Under the pieces are notes generated by a model, which was not told where the DNA came from, did not search any database, and was given only the letters and a program-made list of their open reading frames with translations. From SZUA-430 sp040080835 (GTDB lineage: Bacteria; Pseudomonadota; Alphaproteobacteria; Micropepsales; Micropepsaceae), in contig JBEBHP010000010.1 in the NCBI GenBank assembly GCA_040080835.1, forward strand, positions 1 through 64,000: a stretch of DNA of 64,000 nucleotides, in the 5' to 3' direction. Position 1 is the stretch's first letter, and each line of letters begins with the position of its first letter. Positions 1 through 8,914 of this stretch are shown here, piece after piece. Position numbers and translations under genes: made by a program.

Positions 1-602
1 GCTGTTGGAGGGATGGTGGCGGGGGATGGGGGGCGAGTCAACTTACTTGTTTGACCGTATTGGCTGATAACTGCGGAAAAGCGAAATCAAAAGGAAGGCG
101 CCCGCTGCATTCGATTTGCTGGGTTAGACAATGCTTTGAACTGAGTACTCGGACCCCAGGCCTCAGATACGGACACGCTTCCAAAGAATACGCCAAATCT
201 AATCAGCGAACGTCCTCGATGGTGCCCACTTGTTACCGGTGTTCATCGAAAAATCGAGTGCCCCGCCCTTAAACCGCATTCGGTCATAATGCGAATCCAC
301 GAAAGATCCACTTGCTCGCACGTCGCATCAACCATGGTGCATGCCGACCAAATCTGGCGCGCGCTAATCCACTTGCTCGCACGTCGCATCAACCATGGTG
401 CATGCCGACCAAATCTGGCGCGCGCTAGTTGAATTCGCCATTTGGACGAACCCCATCAAAACTCTTCTCTCAAACGGTGAAATGAAGGGCAATTAAATCA
501 CTGTTGCTCAAATAGTTGGCAACTATTGGAAGGCGTTTGCCACTTCTGGCTTGTTCAATTGCCTGCCGTATTTCAATCATCGGCTCATTGGGGACGCATT
601 CA
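1..602. other. Non-coding left flank
   Basis: I see no convincing gene here. The only open frame (51-272) has no ribosome binding site and no protein-like pattern. The main structure is a perfect tandem duplication at 306-427. The stretch looks less G+C rich than the housekeeping genes, in line with the two unknown membrane genes that follow. Confidence 0.6.
306..427. repeat. Perfect 61-bp tandem duplication
   Basis: Two identical 61-bp units lie head to tail at 306-366 and 367-427. Each contains the small palindrome ACCATGGT and ends in GGCGCGCGCTA. The identity is complete, so the duplication is recent or under selection. It sits about 175 bp upstream of the first unknown membrane gene. 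Confidence 0.95.
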
Positions 603-2105
603 ATGAGATCAATGCTCGCAATTCACACCGTTGTTATCGACGACACAGCGCTCAAATCATGGTGGCACCGTTTTTGGCGACTTGGTGTTGGAGTGAGCAA
701 GGTGATTGTACTCGGTGGCACGTTTCTTTCCGTGCTCTGGATGAGCGTTGAAGGCGCGTTGTATGCAGAACAGCTCAGCAAGTCTAGTGATCGGGGTCCG
801 CAGATTGTTTTGTTACTGTCGGCAATGATGATCTTAATCGTCGGCATAGCTTACGGACGAGATTTGCAAGCAATTTTGCCTTCAGTGAGCAGTCCCAGAG
901 CGCGGTCTCAGCCTGGCGGTTCATGGATCGCGCCTTCTGCATTTCAGGTCTGTGTGGTCGGCGTTTGCGTTTGCTTTTTGTATGCGGCACTAGCGGTGTT
1001 GGCGGAACTTCATCCACTTGGTGCCTTGCAAGAGCAACTGAAGGAATGGCGTGTCCTTTTGTTTGGATTAGCGCCCCCGATTTTTCTAATTGCTTTTGTT
1101 TGCTTTTACATTGACGAGACAACCAAAATTCATCTGCTCACTTTGCTCACACTTTCAATGGTGTTTTCGGCAGCTGCAATAACACTTTTGATCTCTTCCT
1201 CACCCGCACTTTCGTATTTGCTGATCGACAATGGAGCTCTCTTCCGCGCAATTTTAAAGGTGTTGCGATTGCCTGTGGCTGACGGAGCAATCCACTCACC
1301 TGGCGCTGCTGCCGAGCTGGCAAACGCTATCAACACTACATTGACAGCGCTCTCTGCAGGAACCGCTGCAGTAGCCTCAGGAGGTTTGATTGTCGACAAG
1401 TTGAACGAACTCATATCGGTGAGGGGGTATTCAGTTCCGCAAAAATTGGTTGCTGGAAGACTCCGTCAACCCGTATCCGGGGCGGCGCCAAAGGACGCCT
1501 CACTGGACCTGCTCTATCCCAAGCAAATTGATGTCTCAAGGGACAGCTTTCGTAGGCAATTGCCATTTGTAAATCAACAGGGAAGCAACAAGGCGCGCAT
1601 TCGAATCCTTGTGCAAGATGAGCCCTTTGGATCTGCTCCTAACGATTTTAGGATCGATTGGCTGGAGAGTATTCTTAACTCGGCGAACTTGTCTCTCGAT
1701 GACTCCCTTTTCTTTGTCTATCGAATGGAACGCAATGATAAGGCGAACTTGCTGTGTTACGGCACCGGGCAAGAGCTCCGAGTACTACTAACTCACACAG
1801 TCGCAGACCCGAATGACGAGAGTGAGCTGATCGGCGATGCCTTCCGGAGAGCTTTGAGCATTGGGGAGAAGCAAACAATAGCGCGAATTGTCAGCTTGGT
1901 GCGAGGAATGATGCTTAGCAAAAGCCCGCATTCACAAGCCCTGCTAACATCAGAGGCGACCAGCGCATCGAGCCCGTTGGGCGAGGTGTTGAGTCAAATG
2001 GCTGAGCACAAATTGCAACGCATTCTTCTAACGTCTGGCGTGGCTCCAGCCGAGCGGGCAATTGTTGGCACGCCTGAACTCACAAGGTTTTTGACGCATG
2101 GCTGA
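603..2105 (+). CDS. Unrecognised multi-pass membrane protein with a soluble C-terminal half
   Basis: Unrecognised protein of 500 residues. Five hydrophobic segments are visible at about 32-52, 67-84, 113-135, 150-170 and 176-200. They are followed by an Ala/Gly-rich stretch near 245-285 and a soluble C-terminal half of about 200 residues with no motif I recognise. The frame is open from a TTG at 516, but that codon has no ribosome binding site. The ATG at 603 has a G-rich stretch upstream, and a second ATG lies at 612. It precedes another unknown membrane gene on the same strand (194-bp gap) and looks lower in G+C than argS, which suggests an accessory or transferred pair. Function is unknown; I infer only an integral inner-membrane protein with a cytoplasmic or periplasmic domain. 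Confidence 0.7.
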   Translation: MRSMLAIHTVVIDDTALKSWWHRFWRLGVGVSKVIVLGGTFLSVLWMSVEGALYAEQLSKSSDRGPQIVLLLSAMMILIVGIAYGRDLQAILPSVSSPRARSQPGGSWIAPSAFQVCVVGVCVCFLYAALAVLAELHPLGALQEQLKEWRVLLFGLAPPIFLIAFVCFYIDETTKIHLLTLLTLSMVFSAAAITLLISSSPALSYLLIDNGALFRAILKVLRLPVADGAIHSPGAAAELANAINTTLTALSAGTAAVASGGLIVDKLNELISVRGYSVPQKLVAGRLRQPVSGAAPKDASLDLLYPKQIDVSRDSFRRQLPFVNQQGSNKARIRILVQDEPFGSAPNDFRIDWLESILNSANLSLDDSLFFVYRMERNDKANLLCYGTGQELRVLLTHTVADPNDESELIGDAFRRALSIGEKQTIARIVSLVRGMMLSKSPHSQALLTSEATSASSPLGEVLSQMAEHKLQRILLTSGVAPAERAIVGTPELTRFLTHG

Positions 2106-2299
2106 GGACTGCGGTGCGCAAGTGAACCTGACCTGCCAATTGGGAGAAACGGAGTCAAGACATTCGCCATTCAGGCGTAAAGTTAGCAGCTCAGGTTCAA
2201 TGTAGTTGCCATCAATGGCGGCGAAGCGCTTTATTCGAACGACTGTTTGTGGAACGTGCGAACTGTGATCTTGCACGTGAGTTTTGGGGCTAGTGAGCG

Positions 2300-3382
2300 A
2301 TGCGAATTGAAAATCAACTCGGGCAGAGTGTCGAACCGCAAAACCCCGTCGTGCTGGAAAAAACTCCTACAGCGATGTCTGCTGGCGCAGATCGTTCTCA
2401 CACAGCCACGTCTAGGCCCTACCCGTATCAGAATGAACTCGAGGAAGTTGAACGGTTCATTGCGCAGTCCCAGTTCGGCGTGGTTGGCGAGGAAATTCGG
2501 CATTTTACACATCAGATCAAAAGCGATTCGCGAAGGTTCTTTCCCGATGAGCAATTTACTTATCAAATCGCTGACGACATGCAGAACTCTGCTATCTTTC
2601 GAGTTGTGGCCATGCGTTTCATTACGTTGCTGACATTCATTTGCTACACGATTGCCTGTCTCAATATTTTTCAAGCGCCTAATGGAACGACTTTTGCTTC
2701 CCCTGAATTGTTCAACTGGTTTGGGACTGCGAAGGATGCGCTGATAAAATTGAAGCTTTCGATTCCGTCCGATGCTTCAGCATCCCAATTCGGTGACGTA
2801 TTTCTCGCCGCGATTTTTTACTTCATCGCACGCATAGTTGTTCGAACTGGAGTCCTGTTTCTGGTCGTCCAGCCTTACGTTTTGGTGGCGCGCGCCAACC
2901 TGAAGGCTGCACACACGAAGCTGGTCAACGAATGTCGAAATGTCGCGAGCACAATGAGCGTGATCGAAAATGCAGAGACATGGCCGGATTGGGCGGGAAA
3001 ATCTTCCATGGTTGCGCTTTGGTACGCCATGCGGGCGGACTACGTCGACCGATATTCGACTACGTGCCTTTGGAAGATAAGGCGTTCATTTGAAGTGTGG
3101 GAATGGGGATTTCGAATCGCGAAGATTATTCTCGCTTGCGTAGCGATTTGGGTAGTGTGGCGGCCCCTTAATCAAGCTCCTGATACCGAACTGCAGGTAA
3201 GTTTCGTATCATATTTGTTGTTTGGATTTTTGGGTTGGGATTATTTGGGCCGCGCGCCAAACAATTTTTTAGGAATCTTGTTCAATCAGGGAGACACGGA
3301 AAGTGCGCGCACTCACTATTTCAGGGCCTTTTCTACTCACATCAAGAACTTGGCCACAATGGCATTGACGATGCGTCATTAG
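2300..3382 (+). CDS. Unrecognised membrane protein
   Basis: Unrecognised protein of 360 residues. The first 100 residues are polar and probably cytoplasmic. Hydrophobic segments lie at about 103-124, 166-196, 272-290 and 299-317, with a polar helical loop (about 200-265) between the second and third. I see no enzyme motif. It starts at an ATG and ends 25 bp from the convergent argS. Its base composition resembles the preceding unknown membrane gene rather than the housekeeping genes to the right, and the two probably form one unit. A role as a two-component membrane complex is possible but only inferred. Confidence 0.7.
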   Translation: MRIENQLGQSVEPQNPVVLEKTPTAMSAGADRSHTATSRPYPYQNELEEVERFIAQSQFGVVGEEIRHFTHQIKSDSRRFFPDEQFTYQIADDMQNSAIFRVVAMRFITLLTFICYTIACLNIFQAPNGTTFASPELFNWFGTAKDALIKLKLSIPSDASASQFGDVFLAAIFYFIARIVVRTGVLFLVVQPYVLVARANLKAAHTKLVNECRNVASTMSVIENAETWPDWAGKSSMVALWYAMRADYVDRYSTTCLWKIRRSFEVWEWGFRIAKIILACVAIWVVWRPLNQAPDTELQVSFVSYLLFGFLGWDYLGRAPNNFLGILFNQGDTESARTHYFRAFSTHIKNLATMALTMRH

Positions 3383-3407
3383 CATCGGAGAACGCTTGAA
3401 ATCTCCT

Positions 3408-5234
3408 TCACATCCTCTCCGGCACCTCGATGCCGAGGAGGTCGAGGAGGCATTCCACCTCGTTCAGCGCCAGGCGGCAGATTGAGAGGCGGGAGGCGCG
3501 GAGCTTTTCGTTGTCTTCGCTCAGGATGTGGTGGGCTGAGTAGAAGCGGCTGAAGCCCTGGGCCAGTTCGAAGGCGAAGGCGCAGATGAGGTTTGGGGCG
3601 CGTTTGGCGATGGCTTGCTCGATGGCGGTGGGGAGGCGGTCGAGAGCCAGCAGGAGGTCGCGTTCGGGTTGGGAGAGGGTTGCCCCCTCCACCATCGCTT
3701 TGCGATGGTCCCCCTCCCCCACTGAATCGGGGGAGGAAAACGCGAGGATGGGGCCGGATGCGAGGCCTTGCTCTTCCGCTTTCTTCAGCAGGCTCTTGAT
3801 GCGGACGGCGGCGTATTGGAGGTAGGGGCCGGTTTCGCCTTCGAACTTTGTGAAGCGCGCGAGGTCGAAGATGTAGTTGGTCAGGCGGTGGTTCGAGAGG
3901 TCTGCGAACTTGATCGCGGCGAGGCCCACCTGGCGAGCGATTTCCTCGCGCTCGGCTGGCGGATAATCCAGGGCCAGGTTGAATTCGTTCAGGCGGTTCG
4001 TTGCTTCCTGCTTGGCCTGTTCGATCAGGTCGAAAAGCTTCACAACGCCGCCAGCCCGCGTGCGGAAGGGCTTGCCGTCCGGGCCGTTCACCGTGCCGAA
4101 TCCTACATGCTCCAGCTCGGCCTTGCCGTTCAGGCCCGCCTTGCGCGCGCCGCGGAAGACTTTCTCGAAGTGATCATGCTGGGGCTGGCCCACGACGTAG
4201 AGAACCAGGTCGGGGTTCGCGGTATGCACGCGGTCGATGATCGTCGCGAGGTCGGTTGTTTCATAAAGCGCTGCGCCGTCTGACTTCTGCACGATCAGTG
4301 GCGGCAATTCCTTCTTGTCACCGGATTCACCGATGTGGATGACGAGCGCGCCCTGGCTTTCCTCTGCCAGGCCGCGCTTCTGCAGGTCGGCGACCATCGG
4401 GGCGACGATCCTGTCAACGTCGCTTTCGCCCTTCCACCAGTCGAAGTGCACGCCTAGTGCGCCGAACTCTCGCCGCACACCTTCGAACGAGACCGCGCGG
4501 AACTGCTCCCAAAGTGCGCGGTAGCCCGGGCGACCTGCCTGCAGTTCGGCGGTGGCCTTGCGGGCCTCGTCCAGGCGCTCGGGGTCGGCCTTGCACGCGG
4601 CCGACGCGCGCGGATAGAGAAGTTCGAGATCGTCCATCGTGACTGGTGAAGTATTCGGGTACGGGCCCGTCACTTTTTCGTCGAAGTAAGCCAGGTTCGG
4701 CTGCTCGCGCCTGAGCTCGGTGATCAGCTGGCCCATCTGCAGGCCCCAGTCACCGAAGTGCACGTCACCGATAACCTTGTCACCCATGAAGCGGTAAAGG
4801 CGCTTGATTGCGTCGCCGATGATGAGCGAGCGCAGGTGGCCGACATGCATCGTCTTTGCGATGTTGGGTCCGCCGTAGTCGATGATCACGGTCCTGGGCG
4901 CCGCAGTCACGGGGACACCGCAACGTTCGTCGCCGCGCAGCCTGTCGACATGGGCCGACAGGGTCTCGTCAGAGAGGCTCAGGTTGATGAAGCCGGGACC
5001 TGCGATCTCGACCTTCGCGAAGCGCGGGTCGGCTTTCAGGCGGGCTGCAATTTTTTCTGCAATCGCACGCGGGTTGGCCCTGGCGGCCTTCGCTGCTGCG
5101 AGCGCGCCGTTGCACTGGAACTGTGCGAGGTCCGGGCGGTCGGATGACGTGACGAATCCGTGCGCGGGGTCGAGGCCTTCGGCCTTGAAGGCTTCGGCTG
5201 CAATTTCAGAGAGGATCTTGGTGAGTGTCGCCAT
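3408..5234 (-). CDS. argS: Arginyl-tRNA synthetase
   Basis: Class I aminoacyl-tRNA synthetase that charges tRNA-Arg with arginine in the cytoplasm. The N-terminal Add1-like domain is followed by the HIGH-type signature MHVGHLRS in the Rossmann fold and by the DALR anticodon-binding domain at the C-terminus (conserved endings such as YSAHHIL and the final LLGIEVPERM). At 608 residues it is slightly longer than most bacterial ArgS. The extra length includes about 20 residues (roughly 499-518, beginning FSSPDSVGEG) encoded by a palindromic repeat inserted in frame at 3681-3741, just before the DALR domain. The start ATG at 5234 gives a normal N-terminus (MATLTKILSE). It is convergent with the unknown membrane genes. 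Confidence 0.97.
   Translation of the reverse strand: MATLTKILSEIAAEAFKAEGLDPAHGFVTSSDRPDLAQFQCNGALAAAKAARANPRAIAEKIAARLKADPRFAKVEIAGPGFINLSLSDETLSAHVDRLRGDERCGVPVTAAPRTVIIDYGGPNIAKTMHVGHLRSLIIGDAIKRLYRFMGDKVIGDVHFGDWGLQMGQLITELRREQPNLAYFDEKVTGPYPNTSPVTMDDLELLYPRASAACKADPERLDEARKATAELQAGRPGYRALWEQFRAVSFEGVRREFGALGVHFDWWKGESDVDRIVAPMVADLQKRGLAEESQGALVIHIGESGDKKELPPLIVQKSDGAALYETTDLATIIDRVHTANPDLVLYVVGQPQHDHFEKVFRGARKAGLNGKAELEHVGFGTVNGPDGKPFRTRAGGVVKLFDLIEQAKQEATNRLNEFNLALDYPPAEREEIARQVGLAAIKFADLSNHRLTNYIFDLARFTKFEGETGPYLQYAAVRIKSLLKKAEEQGLASGPILAFSSPDSVGEGDHRKAMVEGATLSQPERDLLLALDRLPTAIEQAIAKRAPNLICAFAFELAQGFSRFYSAHHILSEDNEKLRASRLSICRLALNEVECLLDLLGIEVPERM
3681..3741. repeat. Palindromic repeat inserted in frame within argS
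   Basis: Two adjacent hairpins are readable. ACCATCGC/GCGATGGT with a TTT loop spans 3691-3709. CCTCCCCC/GGGGGAGG with an 8-base loop spans 3713-3736 and is followed by AAAAC. The second hairpin plus GGAGGAAAAC recurs in the intergenic elements near 52.6 kb and 56.3 kb. Here the element keeps the argS frame open and adds about 20 residues between the catalytic core and the anticodon-binding domain. Confidence 0.8.
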
Positions 5235-5297
5235 TGTGGCGGGGGTTTAGCGTGGATGAGCGATGGAAGAAAGGGGTTGTGGGGTAGAGACGCTGGT

Positions 5298-5391
5298 CCT
5301 CATCCGTCACGCCGCACGGCTGTGCGGCGCGACACCTTCTCCACGAAAGTGGAGAGGGTGGATCGCAGGGTCAGCTGCGGGACGGGTGAGG
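5298..5391. repeat. 94-bp intergenic inverted-repeat element
   Basis: The ends CCTCATCCGTC (5298-5308) and GACGGGTGAGG (5381-5391) are inverted repeats with a single G-T pair. Inside are two hairpins: GCCGCAC/GTGCGGC (5311-5328), and a 10-bp stem closed by a GAAA loop (5335-5358). The cruciform-like layout between argS and the secreted-protein gene is typical of an interspersed palindromic element. No transposase is nearby. Confidence 0.75.
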
Positions 5392-5402
5392 AGCGGCGCT
5401 GC

Positions 5403-5909
5403 CTAGCGCTGCGCGGTGCGGTTATACGCCGCCTGCTCGGGGGTCAGCTGGAAGCCGATGGTAACCGAGTAGTCTTCCGCCTGCTTGCCGCTGGCGATCG
5501 GGATGTCGATGCGTGCCACGCTTTCCTTGACCAGAACCTTGTGCTCACCGTTCGAGAAGGGAAGCTTGAGCTCGAAGACTTTCTTGTCGATGACCTGGCC
5601 ATTCGAAATCACGGCGACGAAATAGGGTACCGAACGCTCGGAGACCTGGCCGGTCGGCGAGATCGCGCTTTTCACCCAGAAGCTGAGGCTCGACTTTGCG
5701 GTTGAGCCTGCGACCTTGCAGTCCAGTTCCGGCATCCTGATTTCAGCCGCGAAATCCACCTGCCCGGACTGCATGACCGCGAGCCTTGTCGCGTCTGCCA
5801 GAATGCTGATGGAAGGACACGCGCCGACACGAGCCTGAGTCTTGGAGTTTGCGGTGGGAGCTGCGAGGGCCACCGCGAAGCTTGCCGCGAGGATTGCGTA
5901 TTTAGACAT
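5403..5909 (-). CDS. Small secreted protein of unknown function
   Basis: 168 residues with a clear Sec signal peptide (hydrophobic run about 4-20, probable cleavage near Ala-Asn-Ser). The mature part is a beta-rich domain of about 145 residues with two cysteines (in GACPS and ELDC) that could form a disulfide. No lipobox is visible. The start ATG at 5909 is preceded by an AAAGG ribosome binding site. It is transcribed away from ispH and stands alone. I do not recognise the family with confidence; it is likely periplasmic. Confidence 0.75.
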   Translation of the reverse strand: MSKYAILAASFAVALAAPTANSKTQARVGACPSISILADATRLAVMQSGQVDFAAEIRMPELDCKVAGSTAKSSLSFWVKSAISPTGQVSERSVPYFVAVISNGQVIDKKVFELKLPFSNGEHKVLVKESVARIDIPIASGKQAEDYSVTIGFQLTPEQAAYNRTAQR

Positions 5910-5966
5910 GAGACGCCTTTGTCCTTCATACGAAGTTGGGGATGGGATTGGACGCGACCCTAAGAG

Positions 5967-5980
5967 GTGATCCTGATCAC
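5967..5980. promoter_or_regulatory. 14-bp perfect dyad between divergent genes
   Basis: GTGATC-CT-GATCAC forms a perfect dyad in the 176-bp divergent gap between the secreted-protein gene and ispH. It could be an operator for either gene. No regulator can be assigned. Confidence 0.3.
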
Positions 5981-6085
5981 GTCTACCCGCATCCCTAACG
6001 AATCACGCCGCATGGTATTTCGGTGTCAGGACCCTTATATTTGTGGGTAAGTTGACCCTGCAACTCTTGGTACCAGAGAGCTTCC

Positions 6086-7036
6086 TTGACGGCACACGCG
6101 AAGACACCGCTGACCATCCTGCTTGCAGCACCGCGCGGATTTTGTGCCGGCGTAGACAGGGCGATCCAGATCGTTGAACGAGCGCTGGAGAAGTTTGGTG
6201 CGCCCGTCTATGTGCGTCACGAGATCGTGCATAATCGCTTTGTGGTTCAAGGACTTGAGCGCAAGGGCGCTGTCTTCGTGAAGGAACTCGACGCCGTGCC
6301 CGAAGGGGCGCCTGTCGTATTCTCCGCCCACGGCGTTCCGAAGTCCGTGCCCATGCATGCACGCGATCGGAGACTGGTGGCGCTGGATGCAACTTGCCCT
6401 TTAGTCTCAAAGGTTCACGTCGAGGCCGAGCGGCATTTCGCGGCCGGTCACGAAATTGTCCTCATCGGACATGGCGGCCATCCCGAGGTCATTGGCACCA
6501 TGGGTCAGCTGCCGCCTGGCGCGGTGACCTTGATCGAGACGTTGGCCGACGCTGAGTCGTTCATCCCCCGTGATGTGTCAAAGATCGCCTATATCACGCA
6601 GACGACACTGTCGGTTGATGACACCATCGAAATCGTCGGGGCGCTGCGCAAGCGTTTTCCGCTTATCGCAGGCCCCCACAAGGAGGACATCTGCTATGCC
6701 ACGACAAACCGCCAGGAGGCCGTGAAGTCCATAGCGCCGCGCTCGGACGTCGTGCTTGTCATCGGCGCGCCGAACTCTTCCAACTCGATGCGTCTCGTGG
6801 AGGTGGCCTCGCGTGCTGGCGTGAAGCGCGCTGCGCTGGTTCAGCGTGCGAGCGACATTGACTGGAGCATGATCGAAGGTGCGAAGATTGTCGGACTGAC
6901 GGCTGGTGCGTCTGCGCCTGATGTCCTGATCACGGAGGTGATCGAGGCTTTTCGCGCGCGCTATGACGTGACAGTCGAGGAAGCCGAGACAGCGCGTGAA
7001 ACCGTGCAGTTCAGACTGCCGCGCGCGGTGATGTGA
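6086..7036 (+). CDS. ispH: 4-hydroxy-3-methylbut-2-enyl diphosphate reductase
   Basis: Last enzyme of the MEP isoprenoid pathway, which reduces HMBPP to IPP and DMAPP with a [4Fe-4S] cluster. The three cluster cysteines are visible: Cys20 in APRGFCAGV, one in DATCPLV and one in ICYATTNRQ. Further LytB signatures (SAHGV, GHPEV, TQTTLS, GAPNSSNS) are all present. The length of 316 residues is normal. The start is TTG at 6086 with AGAGAG six bases upstream; no ATG gives a complete N-terminus. It is followed after 55 bp by thrB and rnhA, a common alphaproteobacterial order. Confidence 0.97.
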   Translation: MTAHAKTPLTILLAAPRGFCAGVDRAIQIVERALEKFGAPVYVRHEIVHNRFVVQGLERKGAVFVKELDAVPEGAPVVFSAHGVPKSVPMHARDRRLVALDATCPLVSKVHVEAERHFAAGHEIVLIGHGGHPEVIGTMGQLPPGAVTLIETLADAESFIPRDVSKIAYITQTTLSVDDTIEIVGALRKRFPLIAGPHKEDICYATTNRQEAVKSIAPRSDVVLVIGAPNSSNSMRLVEVASRAGVKRAALVQRASDIDWSMIEGAKIVGLTAGASAPDVLITEVIEAFRARYDVTVEEAETARETVQFRLPRAVM

Positions 7037-7091
7037 CTGGGGACGTGACGGGGTTTGTACTTTTCAGCGAAGCACATTATGACCTCGGCGC

Positions 7092-8057
7092 ATGGCGGTT
7101 TACACTGAAGTCAGCGACACGGAACTGAACGCGTTTATGAGCGCGTTCGACCTCGGCTCAACACTGTCCTTCAAGGGCATTGCAGAGGGCGTGGAGAATT
7201 CGAATTTCTACCTGCGCACTGAACGCGGCTCCTATTTTCTGACACTCTATGAAAAGCGCGTGAAGGAAGAGGACCTGCCGTTTTTCCTGGGCTTGCTTGA
7301 GCACCTGTCTGTCAAAGGCATTCCCTGCCCGCTGCCCGTGCGGGCGCGGGATGGAAAGTTGTGGCGCATGCTGAACGGAAGGCCTGCGGCCATCGTCACC
7401 TACCTGACCGGGTTGTCGCCGCGCAAACCCGATGCGTCGCAATGCGGGGAGCTTGGTGCCGCGATGGCGCGGCTGCATCTCGCCGGCGCTGACTATCTTC
7501 TCAAGCGGCCCAACGCGCTTTCAGTTGCTGGCTGGAAGCCGCTTGTACGGGCCTGCGAGCCGAAGGCGAACTCGGTGCACATGGGGCTTGCGCAACTGAT
7601 CGGAACGGAACTCAGGCTGATGGAGCAACGCTGGCCCAGCGGGCTTCCTGAAGGCCTTATCCATGCCGACCTGTTTCCCGACAACGTGTTCTTCATGGAC
7701 GGGCGCGTCAGCGGCATGTTTGATTTCTACTTCGCGTGCAACGATGCGCTGGCCTATGACATTGCTGTTGCGCTGAATGCCTGGTGCTTTGAGACTGATG
7801 GCGCTTTCAACATCACCAAGGGCCGCGCGCTGCTGAGCTGTTATCGTGCCATCAGGCCGCTGACGGGCGCCGAGGTTGCGGCCCTGCCCACTCTGGCTCG
7901 CGGCGCGGCGCTCAGGTTTCTGCTGACAAGGCTTTTTGACTGGATCAACCGGGATCCGACGGCGCTGGTCAACGCCAAGGATCCTGTTGAATATGTCACC
8001 AAAATACGTTTCCACCAGGGTGCGACCGGTACCGCGTCCTATGGATGGCCGGCATGA
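7092..8057 (+). CDS. thrB: Homoserine kinase (ThrB2, APH-fold)
   Basis: Phosphorylates homoserine to O-phosphohomoserine in threonine biosynthesis; the next enzyme, ThrC, is encoded at 21203-22588. This is the aminoglycoside-phosphotransferase-fold type, not the GHMP type. The catalytic loop reads LIHADLFPDNVFF and the metal-binding segment GMFDFYFACND. The N-terminus (MAVYTEVSD) and the length of 321 residues match the family. Its stop codon overlaps the preferred rnhA start as ATGA, indicating translational coupling. Confidence 0.96.
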   Translation: MAVYTEVSDTELNAFMSAFDLGSTLSFKGIAEGVENSNFYLRTERGSYFLTLYEKRVKEEDLPFFLGLLEHLSVKGIPCPLPVRARDGKLWRMLNGRPAAIVTYLTGLSPRKPDASQCGELGAAMARLHLAGADYLLKRPNALSVAGWKPLVRACEPKANSVHMGLAQLIGTELRLMEQRWPSGLPEGLIHADLFPDNVFFMDGRVSGMFDFYFACNDALAYDIAVALNAWCFETDGAFNITKGRALLSCYRAIRPLTGAEVAALPTLARGAALRFLLTRLFDWINRDPTALVNAKDPVEYVTKIRFHQGATGTASYGWPA

Positions 8058-8485
8058 ATCACGTCGAGGTCTATACGGACGGTGCGTGTTCGGGCAATCC
8101 GGGGCCTGGTGGCTGGGGTGCCATCATGCTCTTCAACGGGACGCGCAGGGAACTGTCGGGCGGCGAGACCCTGACGACGAACAACCGCATGGAACTGATG
8201 GCGGCGATTGCGGCCCTGGAAGCGCTCAAGCGCCCCTGCGAGGTTCATCTGCATACGGACAGCATGTATCTCAAGGACGGCATCACCAAGTGGATCAAGG
8301 GCTGGAAGGTCAAGGGCTGGAAGACGGCTGACCGAAAGCCGGTGAAGAATATCGACCTGTGGCAGCGGCTTGATGCGGCCTGCGGCGAACACAAGATTTC
8401 GTGGCGCTGGGTGCGGGGACATGATGGCCACGAGATGAACGAGCAGGCCGACGCGCTCGCGCGCGCGGCCGTGCCAGGCGCATGA
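8054..8485 (+). CDS. rnhA: Ribonuclease HI
   Basis: Cleaves the RNA strand of RNA-DNA hybrids. In the 143-residue form the catalytic acidic residues are Asp9 (YTDGACSGNPGPGG), Glu47 (NNRMELMAA), Asp69 (LHTDS) and a C-terminal Asp in NEQADALAR, with the catalytic His in RGHDGH. The frame is also open from an ATG at 8045. The ATG at 8054 overlaps the thrB stop (ATGA) and gives the usual N-terminus MNHVEVYTDG, so I prefer it. Confidence 0.96.
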   Translation: MNHVEVYTDGACSGNPGPGGWGAIMLFNGTRRELSGGETLTTNNRMELMAAIAALEALKRPCEVHLHTDSMYLKDGITKWIKGWKVKGWKTADRKPVKNIDLWQRLDAACGEHKISWRWVRGHDGHEMNEQADALARAAVPGA

Positions 8486-8914
8486 GGATCCGACTGGCGT
8501 ACCTACATCTGGAGCGCCAATCCCGTTAGAGCCCCAAGTGCTGGTTGCGTCAATTTGTTCTCTTTTTGTTTTCGGCGCTTTCGGCTCTATTCGGCGCCTC
8601 AACTGGATAATGTAGGAATCTGTGCCCGGGGAAACGCTCTCCCGGATTTTGTTGCACCGGTTCCGTATTCCCGCTGTCAAAACCTTCAGGCCAGAAATCC
8701 GCAAGCCAGAAAGATGAAGCGGGGCCACGCTGCGGTGCACAAAGCACAAGCAATGCTGGCTGATTTCCCGGCACTTTCAATGTTCGAGAGTCTCTGCGCA
8801 GACACACATCAGGTTGGGAAACGATATGCGGACCATTGCACGCTACTGCCAGCGGTTGAATTTGGAGACGAAATGGGCTGAAACTATTGCTTCGGGTTTG
8901 GGGGCCCGAGGGGG
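8486..8914. other. Gene-poor spacer
   Basis: About 430 bp between rnhA and the TPR-sulfotransferase gene. An open frame at 8555-8881 starts at TTG, has no ribosome binding site and shows an arbitrary amino-acid pattern, so I do not accept it. I see no terminator or repeat. The promoter of the downstream gene must lie here. Confidence 0.5.

Noticed and set aside
51..272. 73-codon frame at the left end
   Set aside because: It has a TTG-type start, no ribosome binding site and no protein-like composition.
8555..8881. 108-codon frame between rnhA and the sulfotransferase gene
   Set aside because: TTG start, no ribosome binding site, arbitrary composition.
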